Source of the DNA: Streptomyces sp. BK208
Lineage (GTDB): Bacteria > Actinomycetota > Actinomycetes > Streptomycetales > Streptomycetaceae
Direction of reading: 5' to 3'
Assembly (NCBI RefSeq): GCF_004364245.1
Contig: NZ_SOAV01000016.1
Span: 120,374 to 184,373, forward strand
DNA length: 64,000 bases
Made by a program: the position numbers and the translations under genes. Each line of letters opens with the position of its first letter. The first letter of the stretch is position 1. This document shows, one piece after another, positions 50,347-59,245 of the stretch. Below the pieces are notes generated by a model. That model searched no databases. It was not told the DNA's origin and worked only from the letters and a program-made list of their open reading frames with translations.

Positions 50347-51543
50347 ATGACCCTCACCCGTGCCCGGCCCATCCTCCTGCTGTCCTTCGGCCACGCCTGT
50401 GTCGACGTCTACCAGGGCACGGTGGCCGCCCTGGTGCCGTACTTCGTCGCCGAGCGGGCGTACGGCTACGCCGCCGCCTCGGGCGTCGTACTCGCGGCCT
50501 CGCTGCTGTCGTCGCTGGTGCAGCCGCTGTTCGGGGCGCTCACCGACCGGTGGGCCCTGCCGTGGCTGCTGCCGCTGAGCACGCTGACCGCCGGGGCGGG
50601 TGTCGCCCTCGGCGGCCTCGCCGGCTCCTACGCGCTCACCCTCGCGGCCGTCGCGGTGGGCGGTGTCGGGGTGGCCGCCTACCATCCGGAGGCCGCGAGG
50701 GCGGCGCGGGTGGCGGCGCGGGGCAGTCATACGGCGATGGGGTGGTTCTCCCTGGGCGGCAACGTCGGCTTCGCGCTGGCACCTCCGCTGGTGTGGGCGG
50801 TCGTCGGCAGCGGAGGTCTCGGTGCGTCCGGTCTGCTCGCGCTGCCCGCGGTGGCGGGGGCCGTGCTGGGCGGGGCGGCGGTGCGTTCGGCCGGGGCGGT
50901 CCGTGCGGCGGGCGGCCCCGCGTCGCCGCCGCGGGGGCGGGACGACTGGGCGTCGTTCCTGCGGCTCACCGGCGCCGTCGTCTGCCGTTCCGTCGTCTTC
51001 GTCGGGCTGAGCACGTTCGTGTCGCTCTACGTCCGGGAGCGTGTCGGAGGCGGGAGTGCGACGGGGACGGTGGCGCTGTTCGTGCTCTACCTGGGCGGCG
51101 CGGTCGGCACCGTCGCCGGGGGCCGGCTCGCGGACCGGCACGGGCGGCTGAGGGTGGTGCGGGTCTCCTACGTCCTGACGGTCCTCGCGGTGGCCGGGGT
51201 CGTCCTCGTGCCGGGTCCGGCGGTGTACCTGTGCGTCGCCCTGACGTCGGCCGGGCTGTACGTGCCGTTCTCCCTGCACATCACGCTGGGTCAGGACTAC
51301 CTGCCGCGCCGGACGGGCACGGCGAGCGGGGTCACGCTGGGGCTGGCCGTGAGCGTCGGCGGCCTGGCCGCCCCGGTGCTCGGCGCGCTGGCCGACGCGA
51401 CGTCACTGCGGACGGCCCTGCTCCCGCTGGTGGCGTTGCCCGCCGTCGGCCGACTGCTCCTGTGCGGCCTGCGCGAACCTGCCACGGCGGCGGTTCCCCC
51501 GCCCGCCGCACCCCGGGCGGCACGCGAGGCCGACGTACGGTGA
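50347..51543 (+). CDS. MFS exporter, Fsr (fosmidomycin-resistance-like) group
   Basis: The 398-residue protein has 12 hydrophobic segments, and LLLSFGHACVDVYQGTVAALVPY plus GVGVAAYHPEAARAARVAA are hallmarks of the Fsr family. Fsr proteins export fosmidomycin and related compounds. The ATG at 50347 lies only 54 bp from the AraC start and lacks a clear Shine-Dalgarno. Control by the adjacent AraC regulator is inferred. Confidence 0.88.
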   Translation: MTLTRARPILLLSFGHACVDVYQGTVAALVPYFVAERAYGYAAASGVVLAASLLSSLVQPLFGALTDRWALPWLLPLSTLTAGAGVALGGLAGSYALTLAAVAVGGVGVAAYHPEAARAARVAARGSHTAMGWFSLGGNVGFALAPPLVWAVVGSGGLGASGLLALPAVAGAVLGGAAVRSAGAVRAAGGPASPPRGRDDWASFLRLTGAVVCRSVVFVGLSTFVSLYVRERVGGGSATGTVALFVLYLGGAVGTVAGGRLADRHGRLRVVRVSYVLTVLAVAGVVLVPGPAVYLCVALTSAGLYVPFSLHITLGQDYLPRRTGTASGVTLGLAVSVGGLAAPVLGALADATSLRTALLPLVALPAVGRLLLCGLREPATAAVPPPAAPRAAREADVR

Positions 51544-51669
51544 GCCCGCGGGTCCCCGCGCTCGTTCACCGGCTCCTGGGGCAGAACCGCCCGCACGGCC
51601 GACGGGGCCTCGCGCACGGCGTCCCCCTTCTGCCTCGCCGGCCGGCGGCACCGCCTCACCCCGGGCCCG

Positions 51670-52326
51670 TCACTTCCCGCCCCGGGAGGTGACGGGCGCC
51701 AGCCACATGCCGACGATCGCGTCGACGAGGCCGTCGGCCGCGTCCTGCCAGCTGGCGCGCGGGGTGGGCCGCGTCTCGGCCAGGGCCCGCTCCCGCTCCT
51801 CCGCCGTGTGCACGATGAGGTGGCGGGCCATGTCGCCCCGCTCCGCGCGGACCTCGTCCGGGAGCGCGGGCATGCACCGGTTGCGGCCCTCGATGATGGC
51901 CCGCAGGGAGACCGAGGCCCGGGACTGCTCCGTCAGGATCTGCCGCAGCGCCGGGTCGGTCATGACCTGGGCGCAGAACCGCGCGTACCAGGTGGGGCTG
52001 CCCAGCGCCGCCAGGTGGTCGAACTGGGGACGGACCAGGCAGTCCACCCAGTCGCGCAGGTCCGACGAGTCGCCCAGGGCGGCGAGCTGCCGGGCGCGCA
52101 GCTCCTCGACCCGGTCCGCGTGGCGCTGCGCGATGGCGCGGACGAGGTCCGCCTTCGTGCCGAAGTGGTAGCCGACCGCCGCGTTGTTGCCCTGCCCAGC
52201 GGCCTCGCTCACCTGGCGGTTGGAGACCGCGTACACCCCGTGCTCGGCGAACAGCCGCTCGGCGGTGACCAGGATCAGCTGCCGGGTCGCGCCGGCCTGT
52301 TCGCTCCGGACCGCCCTGCCCGCCAT
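51670..52326 (-). CDS. TetR family regulator
   Basis: The 218-residue protein has the TetR HTH: LILVTAERLFAEHGVYAVSNRQVSEAAGQGNNAAVGYHFGTKADLVRA. In the last helix, N replaces the usual S/T, as in a group of actinobacterial regulators of exporters. ATG 52326 is used. It is divergent from the DHA2 exporter gene, with an imperfect palindrome between them, and presumably represses it. Confidence 0.88.
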   Translation of the reverse strand: MAGRAVRSEQAGATRQLILVTAERLFAEHGVYAVSNRQVSEAAGQGNNAAVGYHFGTKADLVRAIAQRHADRVEELRARQLAALGDSSDLRDWVDCLVRPQFDHLAALGSPTWYARFCAQVMTDPALRQILTEQSRASVSLRAIIEGRNRCMPALPDEVRAERGDMARHLIVHTAEERERALAETRPTPRASWQDAADGLVDAIVGMWLAPVTSRGGK

Positions 52327-52632
52327 GATCACCACCGCGCCGGGACTTCTCCTCACCGCCCGCGTCGACCAGTCCCTCGAGTCGTCGCAGGTCCGCCGTC
52401 GTACGGCGCGTTCTCACGAGAGCCTACGGGGCGGCGGCGCCGGGCCGCCGCCCGGCCCGGGCGCGCTGTCGGCCGCCGCACCCCGTACGATACTTCAATC
52501 GACTGACTTAAAGTTGTTCCGGCCCTCCGGTCCTCCGGCTCACCGCCCCACTCGTCGCTCGTCATCGCTCGTCATCGCTGTCATGGCTCGTCATGGCTCG
52601 TCATGGCTCGTCATCGTTGGAAAGGCTCCTCC
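52327..52632. promoter_or_regulatory. Divergent TetR/exporter promoter region
   Basis: 306 bp. TCAATCGACTGA (52495-52506) is a 10-of-12 palindrome in an AT-richer patch (52490-52516), the best candidate for the TetR operator. Near 52561-52617 a run of about six 10-bp units (TCATCGCTCG, TCATGGCTCG three times) precedes the exporter start. No coding frame is convincing here. Confidence 0.55.
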
Positions 52633-54087
52633 ATGTCCGCTTCTCCCGCCGCTCCGCGGCCGAACGCCGTGGTGGCGGTTCTGGCCCTGGCCGGGATCGT
52701 CGTCGCGCTGATGCAGACCCTGGTCATCCCGATCATCCCGGAGCTGCCCAAGCTCCTGGACGCGTCGGCCTCGGACGCGGCCTGGGCGGTGACCGCCACG
52801 CTGCTGGCCTCCGCCGTGGCCACTCCGGTCGTCGGAAGGCTCGGCGACATGTTCGGCAAGCGGCGGATGCTGCTGCTCAGCCTGGTGCTGCTGATCAGCG
52901 GCTCGGCGGTCTGCGGGCTGAGCGACGCGCTGGTCCCGATGGTCGCCGGCCGCGCTCTGCAGGGCCTGTCCGCCGCCGTGATCCCGCTCGGCATCAGCAT
53001 CATGCGCGACGAGCTGCCCGCCGAGCGGCTGGCCGGTGCCACCGCCGTGATGAGCGCCTCCCTCGGGGTCGGCGGCGCGCTCGGGCTGCCCGCCGCCGCG
53101 CTGATAGCGGACAAGCTCGACTGGCACATGCTGTTCTGGCTCTCCGGCGCGCTCGGCGCCGTCTCCCTGGTGCTGGTCCTCGCGCTGGTGCCCGAGTCGG
53201 CGGTGCGCACCGGCGGCCGCTTCGACCTGCCGGGCGGCATCGGCATGGCCGCCGGACTCGCGAGCCTGCTCCTCGCCATCTCCAAGGGCGGCGACTGGGG
53301 CTGGTCCTCGGGCACCGTGCTCGTGCTGTTCGCGGCGGCCGTGGTGATCCTGCTGGTGTGGGGCTGGTGGGAGCTGCACACCCCGGCACCGCTGGTCGAC
53401 CTGCGCACCACCGCCCGGCGCCAGGTGCTGTTCACCAACCTGGCGTCCATCGCCATCGGCTTCTCGATGTTCGCGATGTCCCTGGTGCTTCCGCAGCTGC
53501 TGCAGTTGCCCGAGGCCACCGGTTACGGACTCGGCCGCTCCCTGCTCACCACGGGGCTCGTGATGGCACCGTCCGGTCTGGTGATGATGGCGTTCGCCCC
53601 GGTCTCCGCGAAGGTCTCCAAGGCCAGGGGCCCGAAGGTGACCCTGATGATCGGTGCCCTGATCGTCGCGGCCGGCTACGGCCTGAACATCGTGCTGATG
53701 TCCGAGGTCTGGCACCTGGTGCTGGTCTCCTGCGTCATCAGCGCGGGCATCGGCTTCGCCTACGGCGCCATGCCCTCACTGATCATGGGCGCGGTGCCGC
53801 CGAGCGAGACGGCCGCCGCCAACAGCCTCAACACCCTGATGCGGTCCCTGGGCACCTCGGTCGCCAGTGCCATCGCCGGCGTGATCCTGGCCCAGATGAC
53901 GGTCGACCTCGGCGGCTTCGCCCTGCCGTCGGAGAACGCGTTCAAGGTGGTCATGGCCATCGGCGCCGGCGCGGCCCTGCTGGCCTTCGCCATCGCGTCC
54001 TTCGTCCCCCGGCACCGTCCCGCCGCCCCGGTGACGGGACCGGCCGCGACCGGCGGCGTCGCGACGGAGACCGCCTCCGCGCACTGA
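52633..54087 (+). CDS. MFS drug exporter, DHA2 (14-TM) family
   Basis: The 484-residue protein has about 14 hydrophobic segments. LDASASDAAWAVTATLLASAVATPVVGRLGDMFGKRR is the first-loop motif A, and GRALQGLSAAVIPLGISIMRDELP motif C-like. DHA2 members export dyes and antibiotics with protons. GGAAAGG precedes ATG 52633 by 7 bases. Control by the divergent TetR is likely. A strong terminator follows. Confidence 0.92.
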   Translation: MSASPAAPRPNAVVAVLALAGIVVALMQTLVIPIIPELPKLLDASASDAAWAVTATLLASAVATPVVGRLGDMFGKRRMLLLSLVLLISGSAVCGLSDALVPMVAGRALQGLSAAVIPLGISIMRDELPAERLAGATAVMSASLGVGGALGLPAAALIADKLDWHMLFWLSGALGAVSLVLVLALVPESAVRTGGRFDLPGGIGMAAGLASLLLAISKGGDWGWSSGTVLVLFAAAVVILLVWGWWELHTPAPLVDLRTTARRQVLFTNLASIAIGFSMFAMSLVLPQLLQLPEATGYGLGRSLLTTGLVMAPSGLVMMAFAPVSAKVSKARGPKVTLMIGALIVAAGYGLNIVLMSEVWHLVLVSCVISAGIGFAYGAMPSLIMGAVPPSETAAANSLNTLMRSLGTSVASAIAGVILAQMTVDLGGFALPSENAFKVVMAIGAGAALLAFAIASFVPRHRPAAPVTGPAATGGVATETASAH

Positions 54088-54092
54088 CCGCG

Positions 54093-54125
54093 ACGGCGCC
54101 GGTCCCACCCCGGGACCGGCGCCGT
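54093..54125 (+). terminator. Perfect 14-bp terminator after the DHA2 exporter gene
   Basis: Arms 54093-54106 and 54112-54125 (ACGGCGCCGGTCCC) pair perfectly around a 5-base loop, 5 bases after the stop. Confidence 0.88.
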
Positions 54126-54184
54126 TCAGGCGAACCTGACGGGCAACGCGCGTGACGGCCTCCGGGCCCGTCGAGAACTGACCC

Positions 54185-55165
54185 GTGGAGCTGCCGCTGA
54201 TCCCTCCGATGCTCGCCACCCCCGGCACCCTGCCCGCCGCCGGGCAGGACGCCCGCTGGGCCTACGAGACCAAGCAGGACGGCCAGCGCGTCGTGGTCTA
54301 CCTGCCCGGCGACGGAAGCGTCCTGCTGCGCGCCCGCTCCGGAGCGGACATCACCGCCGCCTATCCCGAACTGTCGCCGCTCGCCACCGCGCTCGGCGAC
54401 ACCCCAGCGGTCCTGGACGGCGAAGTGCTGGCCCTGGACGAACAGGGCCGTGCCGACTTCCAGTTGCTCCAGTCCCGGATGGGCCTCGCGCACGATCCGG
54501 GCCGGGCCGCGCACCGGGCGGCGAAGGTCCCCGTGCACCTGGTGCTGTTCGACGCGCTCCACCTGGCGGACCGCTCGCTGCTGCGCCTGCCCTACACCGG
54601 CCGCCGCGAGCTGCTGACGGACCTCGGCCTGAACGGACCCTCGTGGTCGACTCCGGCCGCGCTGGTCGGCCATGGCGAACAGGCCCTGCGGGCCACCCGC
54701 GAGCACGGCCTGGAGGGGCTGGTGTGCAAGCGGCTGGACTCGGTCTACGAGCCCGGCGTCCGCTCCCGGGCCTGGGTCAAGATCCGCAACATGCGCAGCG
54801 AGGACGTCGTGGTCGGCGGCTGGCTTCCCGGCAGGGGGCGGCTCGGCGGACTGCCCGGTGCCGTCCTGGTCGGTCAGCGCGCCGCGGGCCGGCTGCGTTA
54901 CGTGGGCGGGGTCGGCACCGGCTGGAGCGAGGGCGAGCGCACGGAGCTGGCCACGCTGCTGGCGGCCGCCGCGACGGACGTCTGCCCCTTCGACCCGCTG
55001 CCGTCGGTGCCCGGCGCGCGCTGGGTCGTCCCCCGGCTGGTCGGCGAGGTCCGCTACAGCACCCGCACCCGGGAGGGCATGCTGCGCCAGCCGTCCTGGC
55101 TCAGGCTCCGCCCCGACCTGGCGCCCGAGGAGTCGGCCGCCGACCTTCCGGACGACCTGGTGTGA
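54185..55165 (+). CDS. ATP-dependent DNA ligase (LigD-ligase/LigC-like)
   Basis: The 326-residue protein has the nucleotidyltransferase motif YETKQDGQR with Lys30 as the adenylation site, LDGEVLALDE, VLFDALHL, EGLVCKRL and WVKIRN (motifs III to V), then an OB-fold (RSEDVVVGGWLPGRG). It has neither phosphoesterase nor polymerase domain, so it is the ligase part alone, and it lies 8 kb from the stand-alone PE protein. Together they could replace one LigD in end-joining with Ku encoded elsewhere. GTG 54185 follows the terminator after 60 bp. Confidence 0.93.
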   Translation: MELPLIPPMLATPGTLPAAGQDARWAYETKQDGQRVVVYLPGDGSVLLRARSGADITAAYPELSPLATALGDTPAVLDGEVLALDEQGRADFQLLQSRMGLAHDPGRAAHRAAKVPVHLVLFDALHLADRSLLRLPYTGRRELLTDLGLNGPSWSTPAALVGHGEQALRATREHGLEGLVCKRLDSVYEPGVRSRAWVKIRNMRSEDVVVGGWLPGRGRLGGLPGAVLVGQRAAGRLRYVGGVGTGWSEGERTELATLLAAAATDVCPFDPLPSVPGARWVVPRLVGEVRYSTRTREGMLRQPSWLRLRPDLAPEESAADLPDDLV

Positions 55166-55306
55166 ACCTGTGACGGCCCATCAGGCGCTGGGCTGCCCTT
55201 CACCGCGGTGACGCCCGTGCGCCCTTGGCACGGGAGGGAAAAGACGGGACCCTGAACTCCCCTTCCCCCCACAGCCGTTGGGCTGCTCCAGTCCGAGGAG
55301 GACGCG

Positions 55307-56083
55307 ATGCCGTCGCGTACCGCCGCACAGCCCCGCAGGAGATGGCTCACCGTACCGCTCGGTGCCCTCGCCCTCGTCGTCGCCTTCCCCGCCACCGCCT
55401 TCGCCGCCCCGCCGCCGGGGCTGCCCGGAAACGCCGACAGCCTGGAGCGGACGTACCAGCCCGCCTACGACTACGACACCGACGGCTGCTATCCCACACC
55501 GGCCATCGGCGCCGACGGAGCCGTCAACGGCGGGCTGAACCCGACCGGCGCCCTGAACGGCAACTGCCGCGACGCCTCCGACCTGGACAACACCAACGGC
55601 TACGCGCGCGCCAAGTGCGACAACGGCTGGTGCGCGTACATGTACGGCCTCTACTTCGAGAAGGACCAGGCGCTGCCCGGCACGAGTCTCGGCGGCCACC
55701 GGCACGACTGGGAGCACGTGGTGGTGTGGGTGCGGGACGACGCCGTGCAGTACGTGTCGACGTCCAACCACGGCTCGTTCAGCGTGTACGAGCGGTCGGC
55801 CGTCCGCTTCGACGGCACCCACCCGAAGATCGTCTACCACAAGGACGGCATCAGCACCCACTGCTTCCGCCCGGCGACCTCGGGCGACGAGCCGCCGGAG
55901 AACCACCGGGGCACCTGGCAGTACCCGGCCCTGGTGGGCTGGAACGGCTATCCGGCGGGCCTGCGCGAGAAGTTGAGCTCCTACGACTTCGGCAGCGCCC
56001 ACTTCGGCCTCAAGGACGGCAGCTTCGCCTCCCACCTGGCCGCCGCCAAACCCGCCGGGGTCCCCTTCGACCCGAACGCCTGA
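55307..56083 (+). CDS. Secreted NPP1-like (necrosis-inducing, NLP) protein
   Basis: The 258-residue protein has a signal peptide (1 to about 33, AFA) and the NLP hallmark GHRHDWEH at residues 130-137, whose His, Asp and Glu residues bind the metal needed for membrane attachment. Cys pairs at about 61/87 and 104/109 suggest a disulphide-bonded type. Plant-pathogen NLPs lyse dicot membranes; in streptomycetes the target is unknown and toxicity is not implied. It stands alone upstream of hemC. Confidence 0.9.
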   Translation: MPSRTAAQPRRRWLTVPLGALALVVAFPATAFAAPPPGLPGNADSLERTYQPAYDYDTDGCYPTPAIGADGAVNGGLNPTGALNGNCRDASDLDNTNGYARAKCDNGWCAYMYGLYFEKDQALPGTSLGGHRHDWEHVVVWVRDDAVQYVSTSNHGSFSVYERSAVRFDGTHPKIVYHKDGISTHCFRPATSGDEPPENHRGTWQYPALVGWNGYPAGLREKLSSYDFGSAHFGLKDGSFASHLAAAKPAGVPFDPNA

Positions 56084-56151
56084 GGCGGCGGGGTGGGCCG
56101 GCCGGGCGAACCGCGCCCCACGAGCACCCCCGCGCGCACTATCGTGTCCGC

Positions 56152-57087
56152 ATGTCCGCCCCCGAACTGATCCGCATCGTCTCCCGCGACTCCCCCATGG
56201 CGCTGGCCCAGGTCGAGCGCGTCCGCGCCGAGTTGGCGGCCCTGCACCCCGGCGTGCGCACCGAGGTCGTACCGGTGAGGACCACCGGCGACAAGTGGCT
56301 CGGCGACCTCTCCCAGGTGGACGGCAAGGGCGCGTTCACCAAGGAGGTCGACGCCGCGCTGCTGTCGGGCGAGGCCGACCTCGCGGTGCACTGCGTCAAG
56401 GACGTGCCCGCCGACCGGCCGCTGCCCGCCGGCACGGTGTTCGCCGCTTTCCTGAAGCGGGACGACGTGCGGGACGCGCTCGTCCACCCGGGCGGGCTCA
56501 CCCTGGACGAGCTGCCCGACGGGACGCGCGTCGGCACGTCCTCGGTGCGCCGGGTCGCCCAGCTGGCCGCCACCCACCCGCACCTGCGGTGCGTGCCCTT
56601 CCGCGGCAACGCCAACCGGCGGCTGGCCAAGCTCGCCGCGGGCGAGGCGGACGCGCTGCTGCTGGCGGTCTCCGGCCTGGAACGCATCGGCCGCGCCGAC
56701 GTGATCAGCGAGGTCCTCTCCCCCGAGACGATGATGCCGCCGATCGGCGCGGGCATCCTCGCCCTGCAGTGCCGGGAGGGCGACCGCGCCCTGATCGACG
56801 CGGTGAGCGGCCTCGGCCACCCCGCGACGCACCGGGAGGCGACGGCGGAGCGGATGTTCCTGCACGTCCTGCAGGGGCACTGCAACAGCCCGATCGCCGG
56901 GCACGCCCACGTGGACCGCAGCGGTGAACTCTCGCTGCGGGCCTGCGTGTTCACCCCGGACGGCAAGGTACGCCTGAACGCCCACGAGTGGGCGGGCCGG
57001 CTCGACCCGGCCACCCTCGGCACCTCGGTCGCGGTGGCCCTGCTGCGGCAGGGCGCCCGGGAGATCATCGACGGCATCGCGCACTGA
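56152..57087 (+). CDS. hemC: Porphobilinogen deaminase (hydroxymethylbilane synthase), probable paralogue
   Basis: HemC joins four porphobilinogens into hydroxymethylbilane for haem and related tetrapyrroles. The 311-residue protein has Asp84 in HCVKDVP, the substrate-binding arginines in SSVRR and PFRGNANRRLAKL, and Cys244 in LQGHCNSPIAGH, which carries the dipyrromethane cofactor, so it looks active. Lone hemC away from other hem genes suggests a second copy; I cannot see the main one. ATG 56152 is used. It may support haem supply in a specific condition. Confidence 0.92.
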   Translation: MSAPELIRIVSRDSPMALAQVERVRAELAALHPGVRTEVVPVRTTGDKWLGDLSQVDGKGAFTKEVDAALLSGEADLAVHCVKDVPADRPLPAGTVFAAFLKRDDVRDALVHPGGLTLDELPDGTRVGTSSVRRVAQLAATHPHLRCVPFRGNANRRLAKLAAGEADALLLAVSGLERIGRADVISEVLSPETMMPPIGAGILALQCREGDRALIDAVSGLGHPATHREATAERMFLHVLQGHCNSPIAGHAHVDRSGELSLRACVFTPDGKVRLNAHEWAGRLDPATLGTSVAVALLRQGAREIIDGIAH

Positions 57088-57124
57088 CCGGACCGGCGGG
57101 CCCGGCACACGGCCGCCCGGCGGG

Positions 57125-57649
57125 TCAGGCGGGGCCCTCCTCCGACTGGCCCCGCAGGAAGGCGCTCACCTGGTGCGCGAGGCCCTCCTCCCGCACCGCG
57201 CCGCACGGGGCCGTGCCGAAGCCGTCGGGCAGCCCGAGGGCGCCGCTCCACAGCCGGCGGTCGGCCCACTCCTCGTCCACCCGCAGCTGCACCTGGACGT
57301 CGACCTGGCCGAGGCTCGCCTCCGGCCCGGCCGCGTAGAGCACGGCCGTGGCCCGGCGCAGCGGGTAGACGTCGAAGCCCTCGATGAACTGGGAGTTGCG
57401 CCAGTCGAGGAAGGCACTCTCCCCGTCGGCGCCGATCCGCACGTCGATCTGGCCGTCCTCGAGGTGGATGCCGAGGTGCCGCCCGCCCCGGTTCTCGACG
57501 GTCACCCGGAGCCGGAAGTACGTCAGTGACTCGGCGGCGTCGTCACGCCCGCGGGGCGGCTCGGCCTGCTCGAGACCGTGGACGCGGACCCGAAGGCCGG
57601 TGTGCTCGTCGTACTCCTGCCAGTCCCCGACCACGTTCGGCTCGTACAC
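57125..57649 (-). CDS. Hypothetical beta-rich protein
   Basis: The 174-residue protein alternates short strands (LRVRVHGLEQAE, TYFRLRVTVENRGGRHLGIHLEDGQIDVRI) with acidic loops, recalling immunoglobulin-like or DUF4352-type folds. No signal peptide is present. A C-terminal helix, LAHQVSAFLRGQ, ends the protein. Function unknown. ATG 57649 is the natural start, and the gene lies convergent to hemC. Confidence 0.65.
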   Translation of the reverse strand: MYEPNVVGDWQEYDEHTGLRVRVHGLEQAEPPRGRDDAAESLTYFRLRVTVENRGGRHLGIHLEDGQIDVRIGADGESAFLDWRNSQFIEGFDVYPLRRATAVLYAAGPEASLGQVDVQVQLRVDEEWADRRLWSGALGLPDGFGTAPCGAVREEGLAHQVSAFLRGQSEEGPA

Positions 57650-57952
57650 GGTGCCCCTCTCGACCTCTCGACGCTGCTTCCTATCTGTGCGCAGATCGCA
57701 CTGTCAAATGAGCGGAATGCGCTGTGGCCAGGGGCTTCGCCCCTTTTGATCGGTGATCAAGCGCTGCCCAGGGACGATCCGCCGGCACCGGGTCCGCGCG
57801 GTCACCCGGAGCGTGCCGCACATCACGTCCCGCTACGGGGCTACGCACCGGTCACCGGTACGCAGCCGTTCGAGTGGCCGTCCCGGGCATTCGCGCTCAC
57901 TATCCATATATACGAGGACTTGCCAGCACCCCTGCTGAGGGAGGTGCGCGTG
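57650..57952. other. Upstream region of the sigma-factor gene
   Basis: 303 bp with an AT-rich patch TATCCATATATACG (about 57900-57914), unusual in this DNA. GTTC (57868-57871) and GGGCAT (57885-57890), 13 bp apart, only weakly resemble a SigB promoter (GTTT...GGGTAT). TTGATCGGTGATCAA (about 57747-57761) is a palindrome with an odd centre. No gene seen. Confidence 0.5.
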
Positions 57953-58744
57953 ATGCGTGTCGCCGGCAGAACCAAGCCCCACCCGCACGACGACGCCCCC
58001 GACACGGCCGCGGCGTTCGACCGGCTCGCCCGGCTGCCCGAGGGGCCGGAACGCAAGGCGCTGCGGGACGATCTGATCCGGGTGTGGCTGCCCATGGCGG
58101 AGCGGATCGCCGTCCGCTTCCGGGGCCGCGGCGAGAACCTGGAGGACCTCTACCAGGTGGCGGCCCTCGGCCTGGTCAAGGCCGTCGACCACTACGACCC
58201 GGGGCGGGGCCACGCCTTCGAGGCGTACGCGGTGCCGACCGTGACCGGCGAGATCAAACGGCACTTCCGCGACCACATGTGGACCCTGCACGTGCCGCGC
58301 CGGATCCAGGACCTGCGCAACCGGGTCCGCAGAGCTGCGAAGGAACTGGCCCAGACCACGCCGGGGCGGGGCCCGACCGTCGAGGAGATCGCCGAGCACG
58401 CGCAGCTGACCACGGCCGAGGTGCGGACCGGCATGGAGGCCCTGGAGTGCTTCTCCGCCCTGTCGCTGGAGGCGGAGATGCCCGGCACCGACGGGTACGC
58501 GCTCGGTGACGCGCTGGGCGGGCTCGATCCCGCCTTCGACGCGGTCGTGGACCGGGTGGCCGTGCGGCCCTGCCTGGAGGCGCTGCCCGAGCGCGAGCGC
58601 ACCATCCTCTACCTGCGCTTCTTCGGCGGGATGACGCAGAGCCGCATCGCCCAGCAGCTCGGCATCTCCCAGATGCACGTCTCCCGGCTGCTCACCGGCT
58701 GCTTCGACCGGATACGCGAGGAGATCCTGACGGAGGCCCGCTGA
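57953..58744 (+). CDS. SigB/SigF-type RNA polymerase sigma factor
   Basis: The 263-residue protein has sigma region 2 (ENLEDLYQVAALGLVKAVDHY then FEAYAVPTVTGEIKRHFRD), region 3 (RIQDLRNRVRRAAKEL, PTVEEIAEHAQLTTAEV) and region 4 (LPERERTILYLRFFGGMTQSRIAQQLGISQMHVSRLL). This is the stress/differentiation SigB group, usually held by an RsbW-type anti-sigma. ATG 57953 has GGAGG 8 bases upstream; GTG 57944 and 57950 are alternatives. No anti-sigma gene is next to it, but an RsbW-like gene lies 4 kb away. Confidence 0.92.
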   Translation: MRVAGRTKPHPHDDAPDTAAAFDRLARLPEGPERKALRDDLIRVWLPMAERIAVRFRGRGENLEDLYQVAALGLVKAVDHYDPGRGHAFEAYAVPTVTGEIKRHFRDHMWTLHVPRRIQDLRNRVRRAAKELAQTTPGRGPTVEEIAEHAQLTTAEVRTGMEALECFSALSLEAEMPGTDGYALGDALGGLDPAFDAVVDRVAVRPCLEALPERERTILYLRFFGGMTQSRIAQQLGISQMHVSRLLTGCFDRIREEILTEAR

Positions 58745-59063
58745 GCCCGGGCCGCCCCAGGCGCGCGTCCAGGGCGGTCCGGATTCCGGGCGGCATCACT
58801 CCGGTGCGCCCCCAGATGAGTATCGTTTCCGCCACGCTGCGGAGTTTGATGTTCGTATGCTGGGAAACCTCCTTCAGAACGATCCACCCCTCGTCCGGCG
58901 TCACCCCGCCGAGGGCGATGACCACGCCGATCGCCTGGTCGACGACGGCGTGCGAGACCACCGCCTCCTTGAGCTGCCGGACCTCCTCCTGCAGCCGGAA
59001 GACCTGGTCCGTGCCGGCATCCGGATCCGGGGCCGGGCCCGGTGCCGCGTCGGTGGGGGGCAT
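58692..59063 (-). CDS. ANTAR-domain RNA-binding regulator
   Basis: The 123-residue protein has a short coiled N-terminal helix (FRLQEEVRQLKEAV) and an ANTAR domain: VVDQAIGVVIALGGVTPDEGWIVLKEVSQHTNIKLRSVAETIL. ANTAR proteins bind dual hairpins in leader RNA and prevent termination; usually a GAF or receiver domain senses a signal, here absent, so its control is unclear. ATG 59063 follows GGAGGTG. Its last 53 bp overlap the end of the sigma-factor gene on the other strand. Confidence 0.9.
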   Translation of the reverse strand: MPPTDAAPGPAPDPDAGTDQVFRLQEEVRQLKEAVVSHAVVDQAIGVVIALGGVTPDEGWIVLKEVSQHTNIKLRSVAETILIWGRTGVMPPGIRTALDARLGRPGLSGPPSGSPRVSGRSSR

Positions 59064-59245
59064 GGTCACCTCCGGGTCTCCGTCCTCACCGGGCGCGCCG
59101 TGCCGCGCCACTGCGCCGTACGGGGCCCTCGCGCCACCGTTTCGGCGCCCCGTGCGGGGTACTCGCCAGGCGCCCGCCGCACTCCCGGCCGGACACTGGT
59201 GTGGAGCCGGTGACTGCCGGTGGACGAGACCAGGACGCGACTGCC

